From Punica granatum (lineage: Eukaryota > Streptophyta > Magnoliopsida > Myrtales > Lythraceae): DNA of 64,000 bases. The position numbers and the translations under genes were made by a program. Numbering within the stretch: position 1 is the stretch's first letter; each line of letters begins with the position of its first letter. The notes below the pieces were generated by a model. The model was not told the origin of the DNA. It searched no databases and saw only the letters and a list, made by a program, of their open reading frames with translations. Below are positions 48,089-60,170 of the stretch, piece by piece. The stretch covers positions 28,307,856 to 28,371,855 of the forward strand of contig NC_045127.1 of the NCBI RefSeq assembly GCF_007655135.1, read 5' to 3'.

Positions 48089-49700
48089 TGTTAGCACCCC
48101 ATTTTGGCTCACCTTTCCAAACAATGATATCAGCAATGGTCCAAGCCACAACTTGAGCAGAATACAGAAAAACGACTTAATAGAACAAAAATCACTATTC
48201 ATCCTCAAGTCGGCAAAATTGAGCAGAAGACATGCACATGTGACAGAAGGACTCCAGGGGTCACCAAAGGGTAACAGAGTGACTAGAAAGCTCAACAATG
48301 CCCAATACCAGCATTTCCAGTGTACTACATGGACAATCCTATTTTCCGATAGTTCGCTCGTCCATCGGAAGATAGCCAATATTGGACCTCAAAAATCCAC
48401 ATCGATGCCAAACAGATGAAAAGTGTCTTCAAACGCATTTCGAAAATCATCTACTCTATACAGAACAACTTTCTATATACAGACAACTTTTTGTATACAG
48501 ACAACTTTTCAGTGGAAGTCCAAAAATGCCGGTTTCTCGAAGAAAGTTAATTCCAAATATCAGATGCTGCCATGCCCCACAATCATACAGAGCATGAGCA
48601 GTGCTTCAGATTGTCTTTTGGAAGCCATACAGACACCCTGAATGACTTCCGAGCCACAAAACGGGCATACCCTTCTTCGGAAGAACATAACTGGAGACCA
48701 ATCTGATGGAATTACGGCAAACGAAGTTCACACTACATTGTCCTGAAAACTCCAGCGAACATTCGCTATTGGGCAAAACAAACAGCAAAACCCTTCTTGG
48801 TTTCCCGAGTAACTTCCGAGGAGCACAAAAGATCATTTTTAGTGGAAATCCATATTCGGAGGTCCTCTTTGGGGAAACTTGACGCCGGATGGTTGGCAAT
48901 TATAGTGCTGCTTATCTCAACGCTCAATGTGGAATCGTCGGAATGAATCACACAACTCGTCTAGACCCCTCGAGCAGTGCTTTAAGGGTCTTAGATGCAC
49001 TTTTCATATCCTTAGAGGCCCAATCTCAGCAAACGAAGATCGCAGTGATCTCCGGATCGCCCAAGAAACTCGGAAAGCAATCTGAGAAATCCAGTTTCGG
49101 CCTCCTAGGACATCTTCGGCTCCATATTTGCATTTACCGGTTTAAGGGACAAGTGCCCACGTAATTTGACAATTTATGTCAAAATGATTGACGTGGGATG
49201 CAGATACAAGAAATGCTGTCAAAAGTGGGTAACCTCGCTCTGAATGCGTAAAAGGAGTAAAACCGACTTTCGAGCCTCATACAGACATTTTGGCAATTTT
49301 CCACGAAAAATGTTAATCTTGAGCTCATTAAATCCGTTTTTTTGCGTATATTGACAATTCGACGTTCAATTCAAACCACGAACTTCGAATACGCGACCAA
49401 TCGAGACCTGAGCTTTCTCCCGGTTTTTCCTCTTCGATCGTAGGATCCCACGGTTTGCCTAAGGATGGCCGAAATTTGCCAAGCCTTATCCTCTTCCACT
49501 CTTGCTCACTCTTAGCCAAAAATATCCTAAGAGTTTGAAGACAACACTCCAACTCTTCTTCAATGCCATTTAATGCTTTGATCTCTTCTTCATTAATGCA
49601 AATGGAACAGGATAGGGCTAGATATTTCCCTAAGCAATCCGCCCCTCCTAAGCATGCCCATTAATGATGCTTTGTTTCACTAATTGTGTCATTAGCTTTG

Positions 49701-49710
49701 CCTATAAATT
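49701..49710 (+). promoter_or_regulatory. TATA box of LTR 48089-52950
   Basis: CCTATAAATT about 1.6 kb into the LTR, followed by GATTAAGATAATCACTTCTCC. Transcription would start shortly after, leaving over 3 kb of R-U5. Confidence 0.55.
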
Positions 49711-50059
49711 GCCCAAAAGTGATTAAGATAATCACTTCTCCTCTTGCACACTCTCTCCAAACTTTCTCCCTCAAGAAAAGCTCTCAACTCCATAAGCCAA
49801 AACCAGCAAGCTTCAACACTTTAAAACCAAGAGAGAAAAACCGAAGAAAACCCGAAGAAAGCTTTGAGTTTCTCAAGTCGGAAGCCGATGTTCATCATCC
49901 CGACTTAAGTTCAAAAATTCTCAAACTCCATGTAACACATGTTTTGGACCCAAGGAGTTCATTTATGAACTTAGATTTTTGGTTTGAAGTCATTCGCTCA
50001 TCATTTCAGGTTGATTTCCTCATTTCGGGTGAAGATCGTGCTCTCAGGTGAACAGTGCA

Positions 50060-50160
50060 CCCGTAGCCGCATGCTCCCGCACGCACAGCCGCGCGCCAGC
50101 CCGCTGCACGCCCCACGCGCCCCGCGCGCGCGCCAGACGTCCGTGCACACATGAACGTGC
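50060..50160 (+). repeat. Short GC-rich block in LTR leader
   Basis: CGCACGCACAGCCGCGCGCC-type sequence, the plus-strand counterpart of the GC-rich block at 20225-20370 and the long array at 6740-7536. Unexpanded here. Confidence 0.7.
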
Positions 50161-52112
50161 ATCCTTTGCACCTGAGCATCCTTCCAAGCGTTCTACCGAG
50201 TCACCCGACTCTCGAACAATTCCCCGACTCTTTCCTCGTATCCCGAGGCTAGGTAAATCACTCTTGACTTAGAGGAGTTAGAGCTTTTTACATTTATTGC
50301 ATGTTCATGGAGTTATATGGTGCACAAAGCATGTTCACTTGCAAGACTTCATTTTTATGCACTTTTACATTATATCATGCATGTTTATCCTCGATTAACA
50401 TGTTAGCATGTTGGGAAACGCTTGGATCAACCCTCAAAAGACCTTCCCGACCCTAAATAAGCAAAAGAGCTCTCGGGTTTGCCTCAAGAAGAGGTAACCG
50501 AGACTTGGCTTGCGTTCCTCAGGTTAAGAACAGCCTTCTTAGGTTGATCCAAGTTCGATTCCCGAGTTTTCTCGTGTTTTCTTACATGCATGAAGTCGGT
50601 ATTGTTTTATCGATTCCTTAAATAACTTGTTTGTGCATGTTTGCATGTTCGAATGCGTTATTCAAATCATGGCAATACCGACTTTCGTTTAATCGTGTCA
50701 TTTATCATGTTTGTCCTTTAAGCATGCGAGAAATGATTCGAAACAAGACAGGGAAACCTCGTGGAACCCCATTCGGGCCATGAGACCTCTCGGCTATCTC
50801 CAAGGAGAAGTAACCGAGAGCCTCTTAGACTCGTACGGGTTGCATGAGGATTCCTCTTCCCATTTTGAGTCCGTTCTCGGCTTTCGTGTAATTTGCAATT
50901 TACATTATCATCGCAATATCGCATGAAAATGTCTTTTCAAAACAAAACATGCATGGATTCGGGTATCAATGACTCATTCAGGTCCATTTGGTTACGAGGG
51001 TAGTTTCGGTCATTGGACCAAATTATCCTCGATCCTTATGGAATCGTCTTGGTCGCCGAGTCACGAATCGTTTTCATAATTAATGCATTCGGCACAACCC
51101 TTAATCATTAATTCCACAAACGGGTTAATCGGGACGCTCATATGATTAAACCCACTTCACACTGATAAAGTTTACACGAATTGGCCATTAACTGATAACT
51201 CGCGTCGATGAGTTGTCAAATGACATTTGTGCCCTTTTCAAACTTATCAATTTCAAAACCCGAAATGCGCGGTCCGAGGTAGCATGGACGTTTGAAAAGG
51301 GCTTCTGTGTCTCAACTTGAGTTTTTACCTGATTCCAAGTAACTCAGGTCAGGATACAGAAGATCTTTCTAGATCACTTCCGAGCAGATCGACCGGTTCT
51401 TTGGCTTTTTCGGGGTTCTTGCACAACCCTGGACAATCCAGAGAATTGGTTGACACCGGCTACAGGTCGAGGTGGCCCGCACTGCGATGTTTCCCCTTTT
51501 TTGAAAACAATTTTCAAATAAAGGGCAAAATCGTCTTTTCACAATTCAGCGACACCCTTAGGGTTAGCATGATAGAAACACTACAGTACGGGATAAGAAC
51601 GGGCTACCTATTCAGGTGCAGGTTCATTTGCATAGCCTTTTCTTATCTAACTGATGAGTTTTTGTCATCCTAACATAGACTCGGGTAACTAGAACGGTTA
51701 TCTCTGTCAGAAAACATGCAAAATGCTGATTAACCTTTCACTCGACCTAACCAAACACTAGATAATGGTTAGGAGGAATTCTAGATTCCAAATCTAGAGT
51801 CAAAACACGAGTTTGGCAAATTCAGTGGAAATTCAGTGTCACAATACAGAATAACTGTAAAAGCAATCCACACACATGAGATTTGACTCTCCTTTTCAAG
51901 TTTCCAACAAAAGACGAATGCTAAAACATTAGCACGTGTTTTATTGCTTAGCATATGGCATTTGCTCGCAAAAACACCCTTGGGTTAATAATCTGTTAAT
52001 TCACGTAAACCAGACAATAACAAACACCTTGTATGTTATTAACATGTTCCGTGTTATCTTTCCGCACCTGTTTGCCATACGGGTTGAGCCTGATCCCTAG
52101 GCTGAATGATAT

Positions 52113-52187
52113 TAGGGTTCAACGCCCTAATCATTGATCACAGGGTCCAACACCCTAATCAACACTCACAGGGTCCAACGCCCTATT
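52113..52187 (+). repeat. ~30-bp LTR triplicate with GGG...CCC dyads
   Basis: AGGGTTCAACGCCCT, AGGGTCCAACACCCT and AGGGTCCAACGCCCT, spaced by TGATCACA/CACTCACA-like sequence. Same mini-array as in the other LTRs. Confidence 0.75.
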
Positions 52188-52950
52188 CAGTGAGAGTGTG
52201 CATTGAATTTCAGTTTTTTCGGTGTTTCCCTAAACTCACGGTGAGTTAGAGTGGAATAACAACCGAACGCGAGTCGACTGGAATTCGGCCATTTGTAATT
52301 TGTATTTATTGTTTTCGAGAGTATTGTAAGGACTTTTATTTTGTACATTTTGTTTTGCAAGAATTCCAGTCGATGAGCCAACGGTCCGAGAGTCAAATTA
52401 ATCGAATCGGTCTAATGCTTGCCCAGACACAAGTAAATCCAAGATCTCGCGGTTTTGGTTCACGCAGGGATTCAACCTCCATGGTTCGATGAACTGTAAT
52501 GCAAGATTGTGAACCAACTCCCCGACATACGGGTTTACTTCTCTCTCGGCTTCTCAACCGACATCGCTTAACTCACCGAATCTCCGGTGTCAAAATTTGC
52601 GAGCCGAGTGCAGCTTAATTCATGCAGTAAATCATAAAACATGCAAGCCCAGCAAACCAGAGTACCGAAAGGGCATGCGGGATATAGGATCGCACGTAAC
52701 ATGAACCCCCAAACACGGATTTTCCGATTCCGCACAGATCAATGCCTTAACGACAAACTAGGTGTTCCATACCTCTAGACTCGAGTAACTTATCCGCCCG
52801 CGACCTTCGGGTCGTGAAATGATAAGTAGCGACTCCTTCTCTCACTCGTGTCCATCATGCGTCTCCATGGTAAGGTGGACACTCCTAAGCCGCGCGATCC
52901 AAAAGCGCGCAATGCGGGCCCCGACGAGAGTCCACATTCGGGTCCGTACA

Positions 52951-53984
52951 GTCACAGCCACCCTTCAACAGGCTATCACAAAGCCAAAATCCCAGATCTA
53001 CCTCTCTGAGAGTCTAGTCATAACGCTTTGGAAATGGTCAGACCGAGTCTGACCAAATCTGAACAGAAATCCCCAAACGAGTTGCAAATGCAGCCACCCT
53101 ACGGTACCCTATTGAGAAGGGTTCAAAGCCGACGGGTGAGTCGAACAACCGATAGAGTTGCTAGGGCATTGTCGGGGATGTCTCAATATGCCCAATACAT
53201 AGCTAACGGGAGCCCCTGGAGGCCTCGCATCTAGGCCTCCGAGAACGGGACTCATCTGCACTGTTAAAGCAAAATTCTTCACGAGTCATTTAGGTGACCC
53301 AAAATTGAAGATCTGCGTGTTGCAACAACATTTTCATGCTTACCTGTATCTATCACTTGTTAGTATTTCTCACATGATTTACTAGTAATGTTAGGATCAC
53401 AGGTACTGCAAACGTGATGAACTACGACAGACTCTGATTCCCGGTTCCACGGGATACGTAGGCGCTCTGTCTTAAAGCTCGAGTCTCGCAATACAAGACG
53501 CCGACTTTCGGCGAACTTCTTGCAGGTCAAAGCACAATCATTCCTCAGCAGCAAAGCCGGTTTCCGGCAACCCAACAGGTAACCGCCTAGCGGCGAGCCC
53601 AGTTTTCGACAGATCAAACACATCACTACCACAGAGGTAAGGCTTCAGTGAAATGACTTTGTCCCAGCATCAACGCCTGCCTCGAACAAATCAGCGCTCC
53701 CTGGAAGATGTCTCCCCAAGATCGATTCATCTCCACTTCATGTGACGGGTGACAATCTAAACCCAAGAGAAGAATCTTCAAAATAGCACTCCAGGCACTC
53801 AATTGCATCACAATCAGTTGGCAAGTAACGAAGCATTCTGCCAAAACATCGATTGCAGCACAGACAAATTCAGTGATGGAGGAATCACAATGATTCCTTC
53901 TACACCTCACGCAACTACCCAGCGTTGCATTTACTTTCTGCAAGCATTTTTATTCTGCAATGATTCCAATGCGACTTTAAATAT
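52951..53984 (+). mobile_element. Element 6: internal fragment before the satellite
   Basis: From its first base it matches element 5 from about 45971 (GTCACAGCCACCCTTCAACA). It continues through the GGAGGCCTCGCATCTAGGCC block to the sequence before the array (GCAAGCATTTTTATTCTGCA). It lacks LTR, PBS and leader. No gene. It shows that the satellite to the right is the 3' UTR array of the same family. Confidence 0.8.
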
Positions 53985-54736
53985 CTGCACAGGGGTGATC
54001 CCCTTCGGGTACGTCCCGACTACTTTCTTGCTCAGGGGTGATCCCCTTCGGGTACGTCCCGACTACTTTCTTGCTCAGGGGTGATCCCCTTCGGGTACGT
54101 CCCAACTACTTTTCTGCACAGGAGTCCGTCCCGACTACTTTTCTGCACAGGGGACATCCCCTTCGGGTACGTCCCGACTACTTTCCTGCTCAAGGGTCAT
54201 CCCCTTCCGGTACATTCCAACTACTTTTCTGCACAGGGGTCCGTCCCCTTCGAGAACGTCCCGACCACTTTTCTGCACAAGGGTCATCCCCTTTTGGTAC
54301 ATCCCGACTACTTTTCTGCACAAGAGTCATCTCCTTCGAGTACGTCCCGATTACTTTTCTGCTCAAGGGTCATCCCCTTCGGGTACGTCCCGACTACTTT
54401 TCTACTCATCCCCATCGGGTACGTCTCCGATTACTTTTCTGCTCATGGGTCGTCCCCATAAGGTACGTCCCGACCACTTTTCTCCTCAAGGGTCCGTCCC
54501 CTTCGGGTACGTCCGGACCACTTTTCTACACAGGGGTCCATTCCCTTCGGGTACGTCCCGACCACTTTTCAGGACAGGGGTCATCCCCTTCGGGTACGTC
54601 CTGACCACTTTTTTGCACAGGGGACCGTCCCCTTCGGGTACGTCCCGACTACTTTTTTGCTCTGGGGTTCGTCCCCCTCCGGTACGTCCGGACTACTTTT
54701 CTGCTCAGGGGTCCGTCCCCATCGGGTCCATCCCGA

Positions 54737-54893
54737 CTTTCACTTTCCCTGCACCATGCAACCCGCTGGGCAAAACGCCCCGGACCTTGAAAACCCGCAG
54801 GGCAAAACGCCCCGCACCCCGCAAGTCCATTGGGTAGGCGCCTTTGACCCATGTTGTTCATTCGGTATGCGCCCCGTGCATATTGCAAACCCT
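54737..54893 (+). repeat. Array spacer 1
   Basis: Unique ~155-bp segment with two GGGCAAAACGCCCCG-like direct repeats and GTCCATTGGGTAGGCGCC, then TGTTGTTCATTCGGTATGCG. Recurs at 56154, 58236, 60014 and 62970. Confidence 0.88.
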
Positions 54894-56153
54894 TCGGGCA
54901 CGTCCCGACTACTTTCTTGCTCAGGGGTCATCCCCTTCAGGTACGTCCCGACTAATTTCCTGCTAAGGGGTCATCCCCTTCGGGTATGTCCCGCCTACTT
55001 TCCTACTCATGGGTCATCCCCATCGGGTACGTCCCGACTACTTCTCTGCTCAGGGATCATCCTCTTGGGGTACGTCCCGACTACTTTTCTGCACAGGGAT
55101 CATCCCCTTCGGGCACGTCCCGACTACTTTTCTGCTTAGGGGTCATTCCCTTCGGTACGTCCCGACTACTTTTCTGCATAGAGGTCCGTCCCCTTCGGGT
55201 CCATCCCGACTGCTTTCCTGCACAGGGGTCATCCCCTTCGGGTTTGTCCCGACTACTTTTCTGCTCTGGGGACCGTCCCCTTCGGGTACGTCCCGACTAC
55301 TTTTCTGCACAGGGGTCATGCCCTTCGTGTACGCCCCGACTACTTTTCTGCTCAGGGGTCATCCCCTTCGGTACGTCCCGACTACTTTTCTGCACAGGGG
55401 TCATCCCCTTCGGGTACGTCCCCACTACTTTTCTGCACAGGGGTCATCCCCTTCGCGTACGTCCCGACTACTTTTCTGCTCAAGGGTCATCCCCATCGGG
55501 TACGTCCCGACTACTTCTCTGCTCAGGGATCAACCCCTTGGGGTACGTCCCGACTATTTTTCTGCACAGGGATCATCCCCTTCGGGTACGTCCCGACTAC
55601 TTTTCTGCACAGGGGTCATGCCCTTCGTGTACGCCCCGACTACTTTTCTCCTCAGGGGTCATCCCCTTCGGTACGTCCCGACTACTTTTCTGCAGAGGGG
55701 TCATCCCCTTCGGGTACGTCCCCACTACTTTTCTGCACAGGGGTCATCCCCCTCCCGTACGTCCCGACTACTTTTCTGCTCAGGGGTCATCCCCTTCGGG
55801 TACGTCCCGACTACTTTTCTGCTCATCCCCATCGGGTACGTCCCCGACTACTTTTCTGCTCAGGGGTCGTCCCCATCGGATACGTCTGGACCACGTTTCT
55901 GCACAGGGGTCCGTCCCCTTCGGGTACGTCCCGACCACTTTTCAGGACAGGGGTCATTCCCTTCGGGTACGTTCCGACCACTTTTCTGCACAGGGGCCCG
56001 TTCCCTTCGGGTACGTCCCGACTACTTTTCTGCACAGGGGTCCGTCCTCTTCGGGAACGTCCCGACTACTTTTTTGCTCAGGGGTCCGTCCCCTTCCGGT
56101 ACGTCCTGACTACTTTTCTGCTCTAGGGTCCGTCCCCTTCGATTCCATCCCGA

Positions 56154-56310
56154 CTTTAAATTTCCCTGCACCATACGACCCGCCGGGCAAAACGCCCCGC
56201 ACCTTGAAAACCCGCCGGGCAAAGCGCCCCGCACCCCGCAAGTCCATTGGGTAGGCGCCTTTGAACCATGTTGTTCATTCGGTATGCGCCCTGTGCATAT
56301 GGCAAACCCC
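56154..56310 (+). repeat. Array spacer 2
   Basis: Same spacer. Essentially identical to spacer 3, exactly 2,082 bp downstream. Confidence 0.9.
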
Positions 56311-58235
56311 TCGGGTATGTCCCGACTACTTTCCTGCTCAGGGGTCATCCCCTTCGGGTACGTCCCGACTAATTTCCTGCTCAGGGGTCATCCCCTTCGG
56401 GTATGTCTCGACTACTTTCCTGCTCAGGGGTCATCCCCTTCGGGTACGTCCCGACTACTTTTCTGCACAGAGGTCCGTCCCCTTCGGGTACGTCCAGACA
56501 ATTTTGCTGCACAGGGGTCATCTCCTTCGGGTACGTCCCGACTACTTTCCTGCTCAGGGGTCATCCCCTTCGGGTACGTCCCGACTACTTTCCTGCTCAG
56601 GGGTCCGTCCCCATCGGGTACTTCCCGACTACTTTCCTGCTCAGGGGTCCGTCCCCATCGGGTACATCCCGACTACTCTCCTGCTCAGGGGTCATCCCCT
56701 TCGGGTACGTCGCGACTACCTTTCAGCAAATGGGTCATCCCCTTCGGGTACGTCCCGACTACTTTTCTGCACAGAGGTCCGTCCCCTTCGGGTACGTCCA
56801 GACAATTTTGCTGCACAGGGGTCATCTCCTTCGGGTACGTCCCGACTACTTTCCTGCTCAGGGGTCATCCCCTTCGGGTACGTCCCGACTACTTTTCTGC
56901 TCAGGGGTCCGTCCCCATCGGGTACATCCCGACTACTGTCCTGCTCAGGGGTCCGTCCCCATCGGGTACATCCCGACTACTCTCCTGCTCAGGGGTGATC
57001 CCCTTCGGGTACGTCGCGACTACCTTTCAGCAAATGGGTCATCCCCTTCGGGTACGTCCGGACTACTTTTCTGCTCAGGGGTCATGCCCTTCGGGTACGC
57101 CCCGACTACTTTTCTCCTCAGGGGTCATCCCCTTCGGGCACGTCCCGACTACTTTTCTGCACAGGGGTCATCCCCTTCGGGCACGTCCCGACTACTTTTC
57201 TGCACAGGCAGCACAGGGGTCTGTCCCCTTCGGGTACGTCCCGACTTACTTTTCTGCACAGGGGTCATCCCCTTCGGGTACGTCCCGACTGCTTTTCTGC
57301 TCATGGGTCATCCCCTTCGGGTACGTCCCGACTACTTTTCTGCACAGAGGTCCGTCCCCTTCGGGAACGTCCCGACTTACTTTGCTGCACAGGGGTCATC
57401 CCCTTCGGGTACGTCCCGACTACTTTCCTGCTCAAGGGTCATCCCCTTGGGGTACGTCCCGACTACTTTTCTGCACAGAGATCATCCCCTTCGGGTACGT
57501 CCCGACTACTTTTCTGCTCAGGGGTCATCCCCCTCGGGTACGTCCCGACTACTTTTCTGCACAGAGGTCCGTCCCCTTCGGGTACGTCCCGACTACTTCT
57601 CTGCTCAGGGATCAACCCCTTGGGGTACGTCCCGACTATTTTTCTGCACAGGGATCATCCCCTTCGGGTACGTCCCGACTACTTTTCTGCACAGGGGTCA
57701 TGCCCTTCGTGTACGCCCCGACTACTTTTCTCCTCAGGGGTCATCCCCTTCGGTACGTCCCGACTACTTTTCTGCAGAGGGGTCATCCCCTTCGGGTACG
57801 TCCCCACTACTTTTCTGCACAGGGGTCATCCCCTTCGCGTACGTCCCGACTACTTTTCTGCTCAGGGGTCATCCCCTTCGGGTACGTCCCGACTACTTTT
57901 CTGCTCATCCCCATCGGGTACGTCCCCGACTACTTTTCTGCTCAGGGGTCGTCCCCATCGGATACGTCTGGACCACTTTTCTGCACAGGGGTCCGTCCCC
58001 TTCGGGTACGTCCCGTCCACTTTTCAGGACAGGGGTCATTCCCTTCGGGTACGTTCCGACCACTTTTCTGCACAGGGGCCCGTTCCCTTCGGGTACGTCC
58101 CGACTACTTTTCTGCACAGGGGTCCGTCCTCTTCGGGAACGTCCCGACTACTTTTTTGCTCAGGGGTCCGTCCCCTTCCGGTACGTCCTGACTACTTTTC
58201 TGCTCTAGGGTCCGTCCCCTTCGATTCCATCCCGA

Positions 58236-58392
58236 CTTTAAATTTCCCTGCACCATACGACCCGCCGGGCAAAACGCCCCGCACCTTGAAAACCCGCCGG
58301 GCAAAGCGCCCCGCACCCCGCAAGTCCATTGGGTAGGCGCCTTTGAACCATGTTGTTCATTCGGTATGCGCCCTGTGCATATGGCAAACCCC
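58236..58392 (+). repeat. Array spacer 3
   Basis: Same spacer, the downstream member of the 2,082-bp duplication. Confidence 0.9.
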
Positions 58393-60013
58393 TCGGGTAC
58401 GTCCCGACTACTTTTCTGCACAGGGGTCATCCCCTTCAGGTACGTCCCGACTAATTTCCTGCTCAGGGGTCATCCCCTTCGGGTATGTCTCGACTACTTT
58501 CCTGCTCAGGGGTCATCCTCTTAGGGTACGTCCCGACTACTTTTCTGCACAGAGGTCCGTCCCCTTCGGGTACGTCCCGACAATTTTGCTGCACAGGGGT
58601 CATCCCCTTCGGGTACGTCCCGACTACTTTCCTGCTCAAGGGTCATCCCCTTCGGGTACGTCTCGACTACTTTTCTGCTCAGGGGTCCATCCCCTTCGGG
58701 TACATCCCGACTACTTTCCTGCTCAGGGGTCATCCCCTTCGGGTACGTCCCGACTACTTTCCTGCTCAGGGGTCATCCCCTTCGGGTACGTCCCGACTAC
58801 TTTTCAGCAAAGGGGTCATCTCCTTCGGGTACGTCCCGACTACTTTTCTGCTCAGGGGTCATGCCCTTCGGGTATGCCCCGACTACTTTTCTCCTCAGGG
58901 GTCATCCCCTTCGGGCACGTCCCGACTACTTTTCTGCACAGGGGTCATCCCCTTCGGGTACGTCCCGACTACTTTTCTGCACAGGCAGCACAGGGGTCTG
59001 TCCCCTTCGGGTACGTCCCGACTTACTTTTCTGCACAGGGGTCATACCCTTCGGGTACGTCCCGACTACTTTTCTGCTCATGGGTCATCCCCTTCGGGTA
59101 CGTCCCGACTACTTTTCTGCACAGAGGTCCGTCCCCTTCGGGTACGTCCCGACTTACTTTGCCGCACAGGGGTCATCCCCTTCTGGTACGTCCCGACTAC
59201 TTTCCTGCTCAAGGGTCATCCCCTTGGGGTACGTCCCGACTACTTTTCTGCACAGAGATCATCCCCTTCAGGTACGTCCCCACTTACTTTTCTGCACAGG
59301 GGTCATCCCCATCGGGTACGTCCCGACAGCTTTTCTGCACAGATGTCCGTCCCCTTCGGGTACGTCCCGACTACGTTCCTGCTCAGGGGTCATCCCCTTG
59401 GGGTACGTCCCGACTATTTTTCTGCACAGGGATCATCCCCTTCGGGTACGTCCCGACTACTTTTCTGCACAGGGGTCATGCCCTTCGTGTACGCCCCGAC
59501 TACTTTTCTCCTCAGGGGTCATCCCCTTCGGTAAGTCCCGACTACTTTTCTGCACAGGGGTCATCCCCTTCGGGTACGTCCCCACTACTTTTCTGCACAG
59601 GGGTCTTCCCCTTCGAGTACGTCCCGACTACTTTTCTGCTCAGGGGTCATCCCCTTCGGGTACGTCCCGACTACTTTTCTGCTCATCCCCATCGGGTACG
59701 TCCCTGACTACTTTTCTGCTTAGGGGTCGTCCCCTTCGGGTACGTCCGGACCACTTTTCTGCACAGGGGTCCGTCCACTTCGGGTACGTCCCGACCACTT
59801 TTCAGGACAGGGGTCATTCCCTTCGGGTACGTTCCGACCACTTTTCTGCACAGGGGACCGTCCCCTTCGGGAACGTCCCGACTACTTTTTTGCTCAGGGG
59901 TCCGTCCCCTTCGGGAACGTCCCGACTACTTTTTTGCTCAGGGGTCCGTCCCCTTCCGGTACGTACTGACTACTTTTCTGCTCTAGGGTCCGTCCCCTTC
60001 GGGTCCATCCCCA

Positions 60014-60170
60014 CTTTAAATTTTCCTGCACCAGACCACCCGCCGGGCAAAAACGCCCCGCACCTTGAAAACCCGCGGGCAAAGCGCCCCGCACCCCGCA
60101 AGTCCATTGGGTAGGCGCCTTTGAACCATGTTGTTCATTCGGTATGCGCCCTGTGCATATGGCAAACCCC
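60014..60170 (+). repeat. Array spacer 4
   Basis: Same spacer with a few changes (TTTTCCTGCACCAGACCACC in place of TTTCCCTGCACCATACGACC). Confidence 0.88.

Larger units (their letters stand above)
38078..52950 (+). mobile_element. Element 5: non-autonomous Ogre-like element
   Basis: Composite of a chimeric 5' LTR (38078-42209), PBS (42213-42231), non-coding internal region, PPT (48075-48088) and 3' LTR (48089-52950). No gag or pol motif in any frame. It shares LTR, PBS and leader with coding element 1, which would be a candidate source of proteins in trans. The 5-bp flanks (ACTCT on the left, GTCAC on the right) do not match, so the two ends probably do not come from one undisturbed insertion. 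Confidence 0.75.
48089..52950 (+). mobile_element. 3' LTR of element 5 (4.86 kb)
   Basis: Starts TGTTAGCACCCCATTTTGGC after the PPT and ends GGTCCGTACA. It is colinear with the minus-strand LTRs 18030-22331 and 3916-9474 over its full length. It contains a TATA box (49701-49710), a short GC-rich block (50060-50160) and the GGG/CCC mini-array (52113-52187). It is followed at once by mid-internal sequence of another copy, not by a PBS. Confidence 0.85.

Noticed and set aside
38073..52955. A clean 5-bp target duplication for element 5
   Set aside because: Left flank ACTCT and right flank GTCAC do not match. The 5' LTR is also chimeric.
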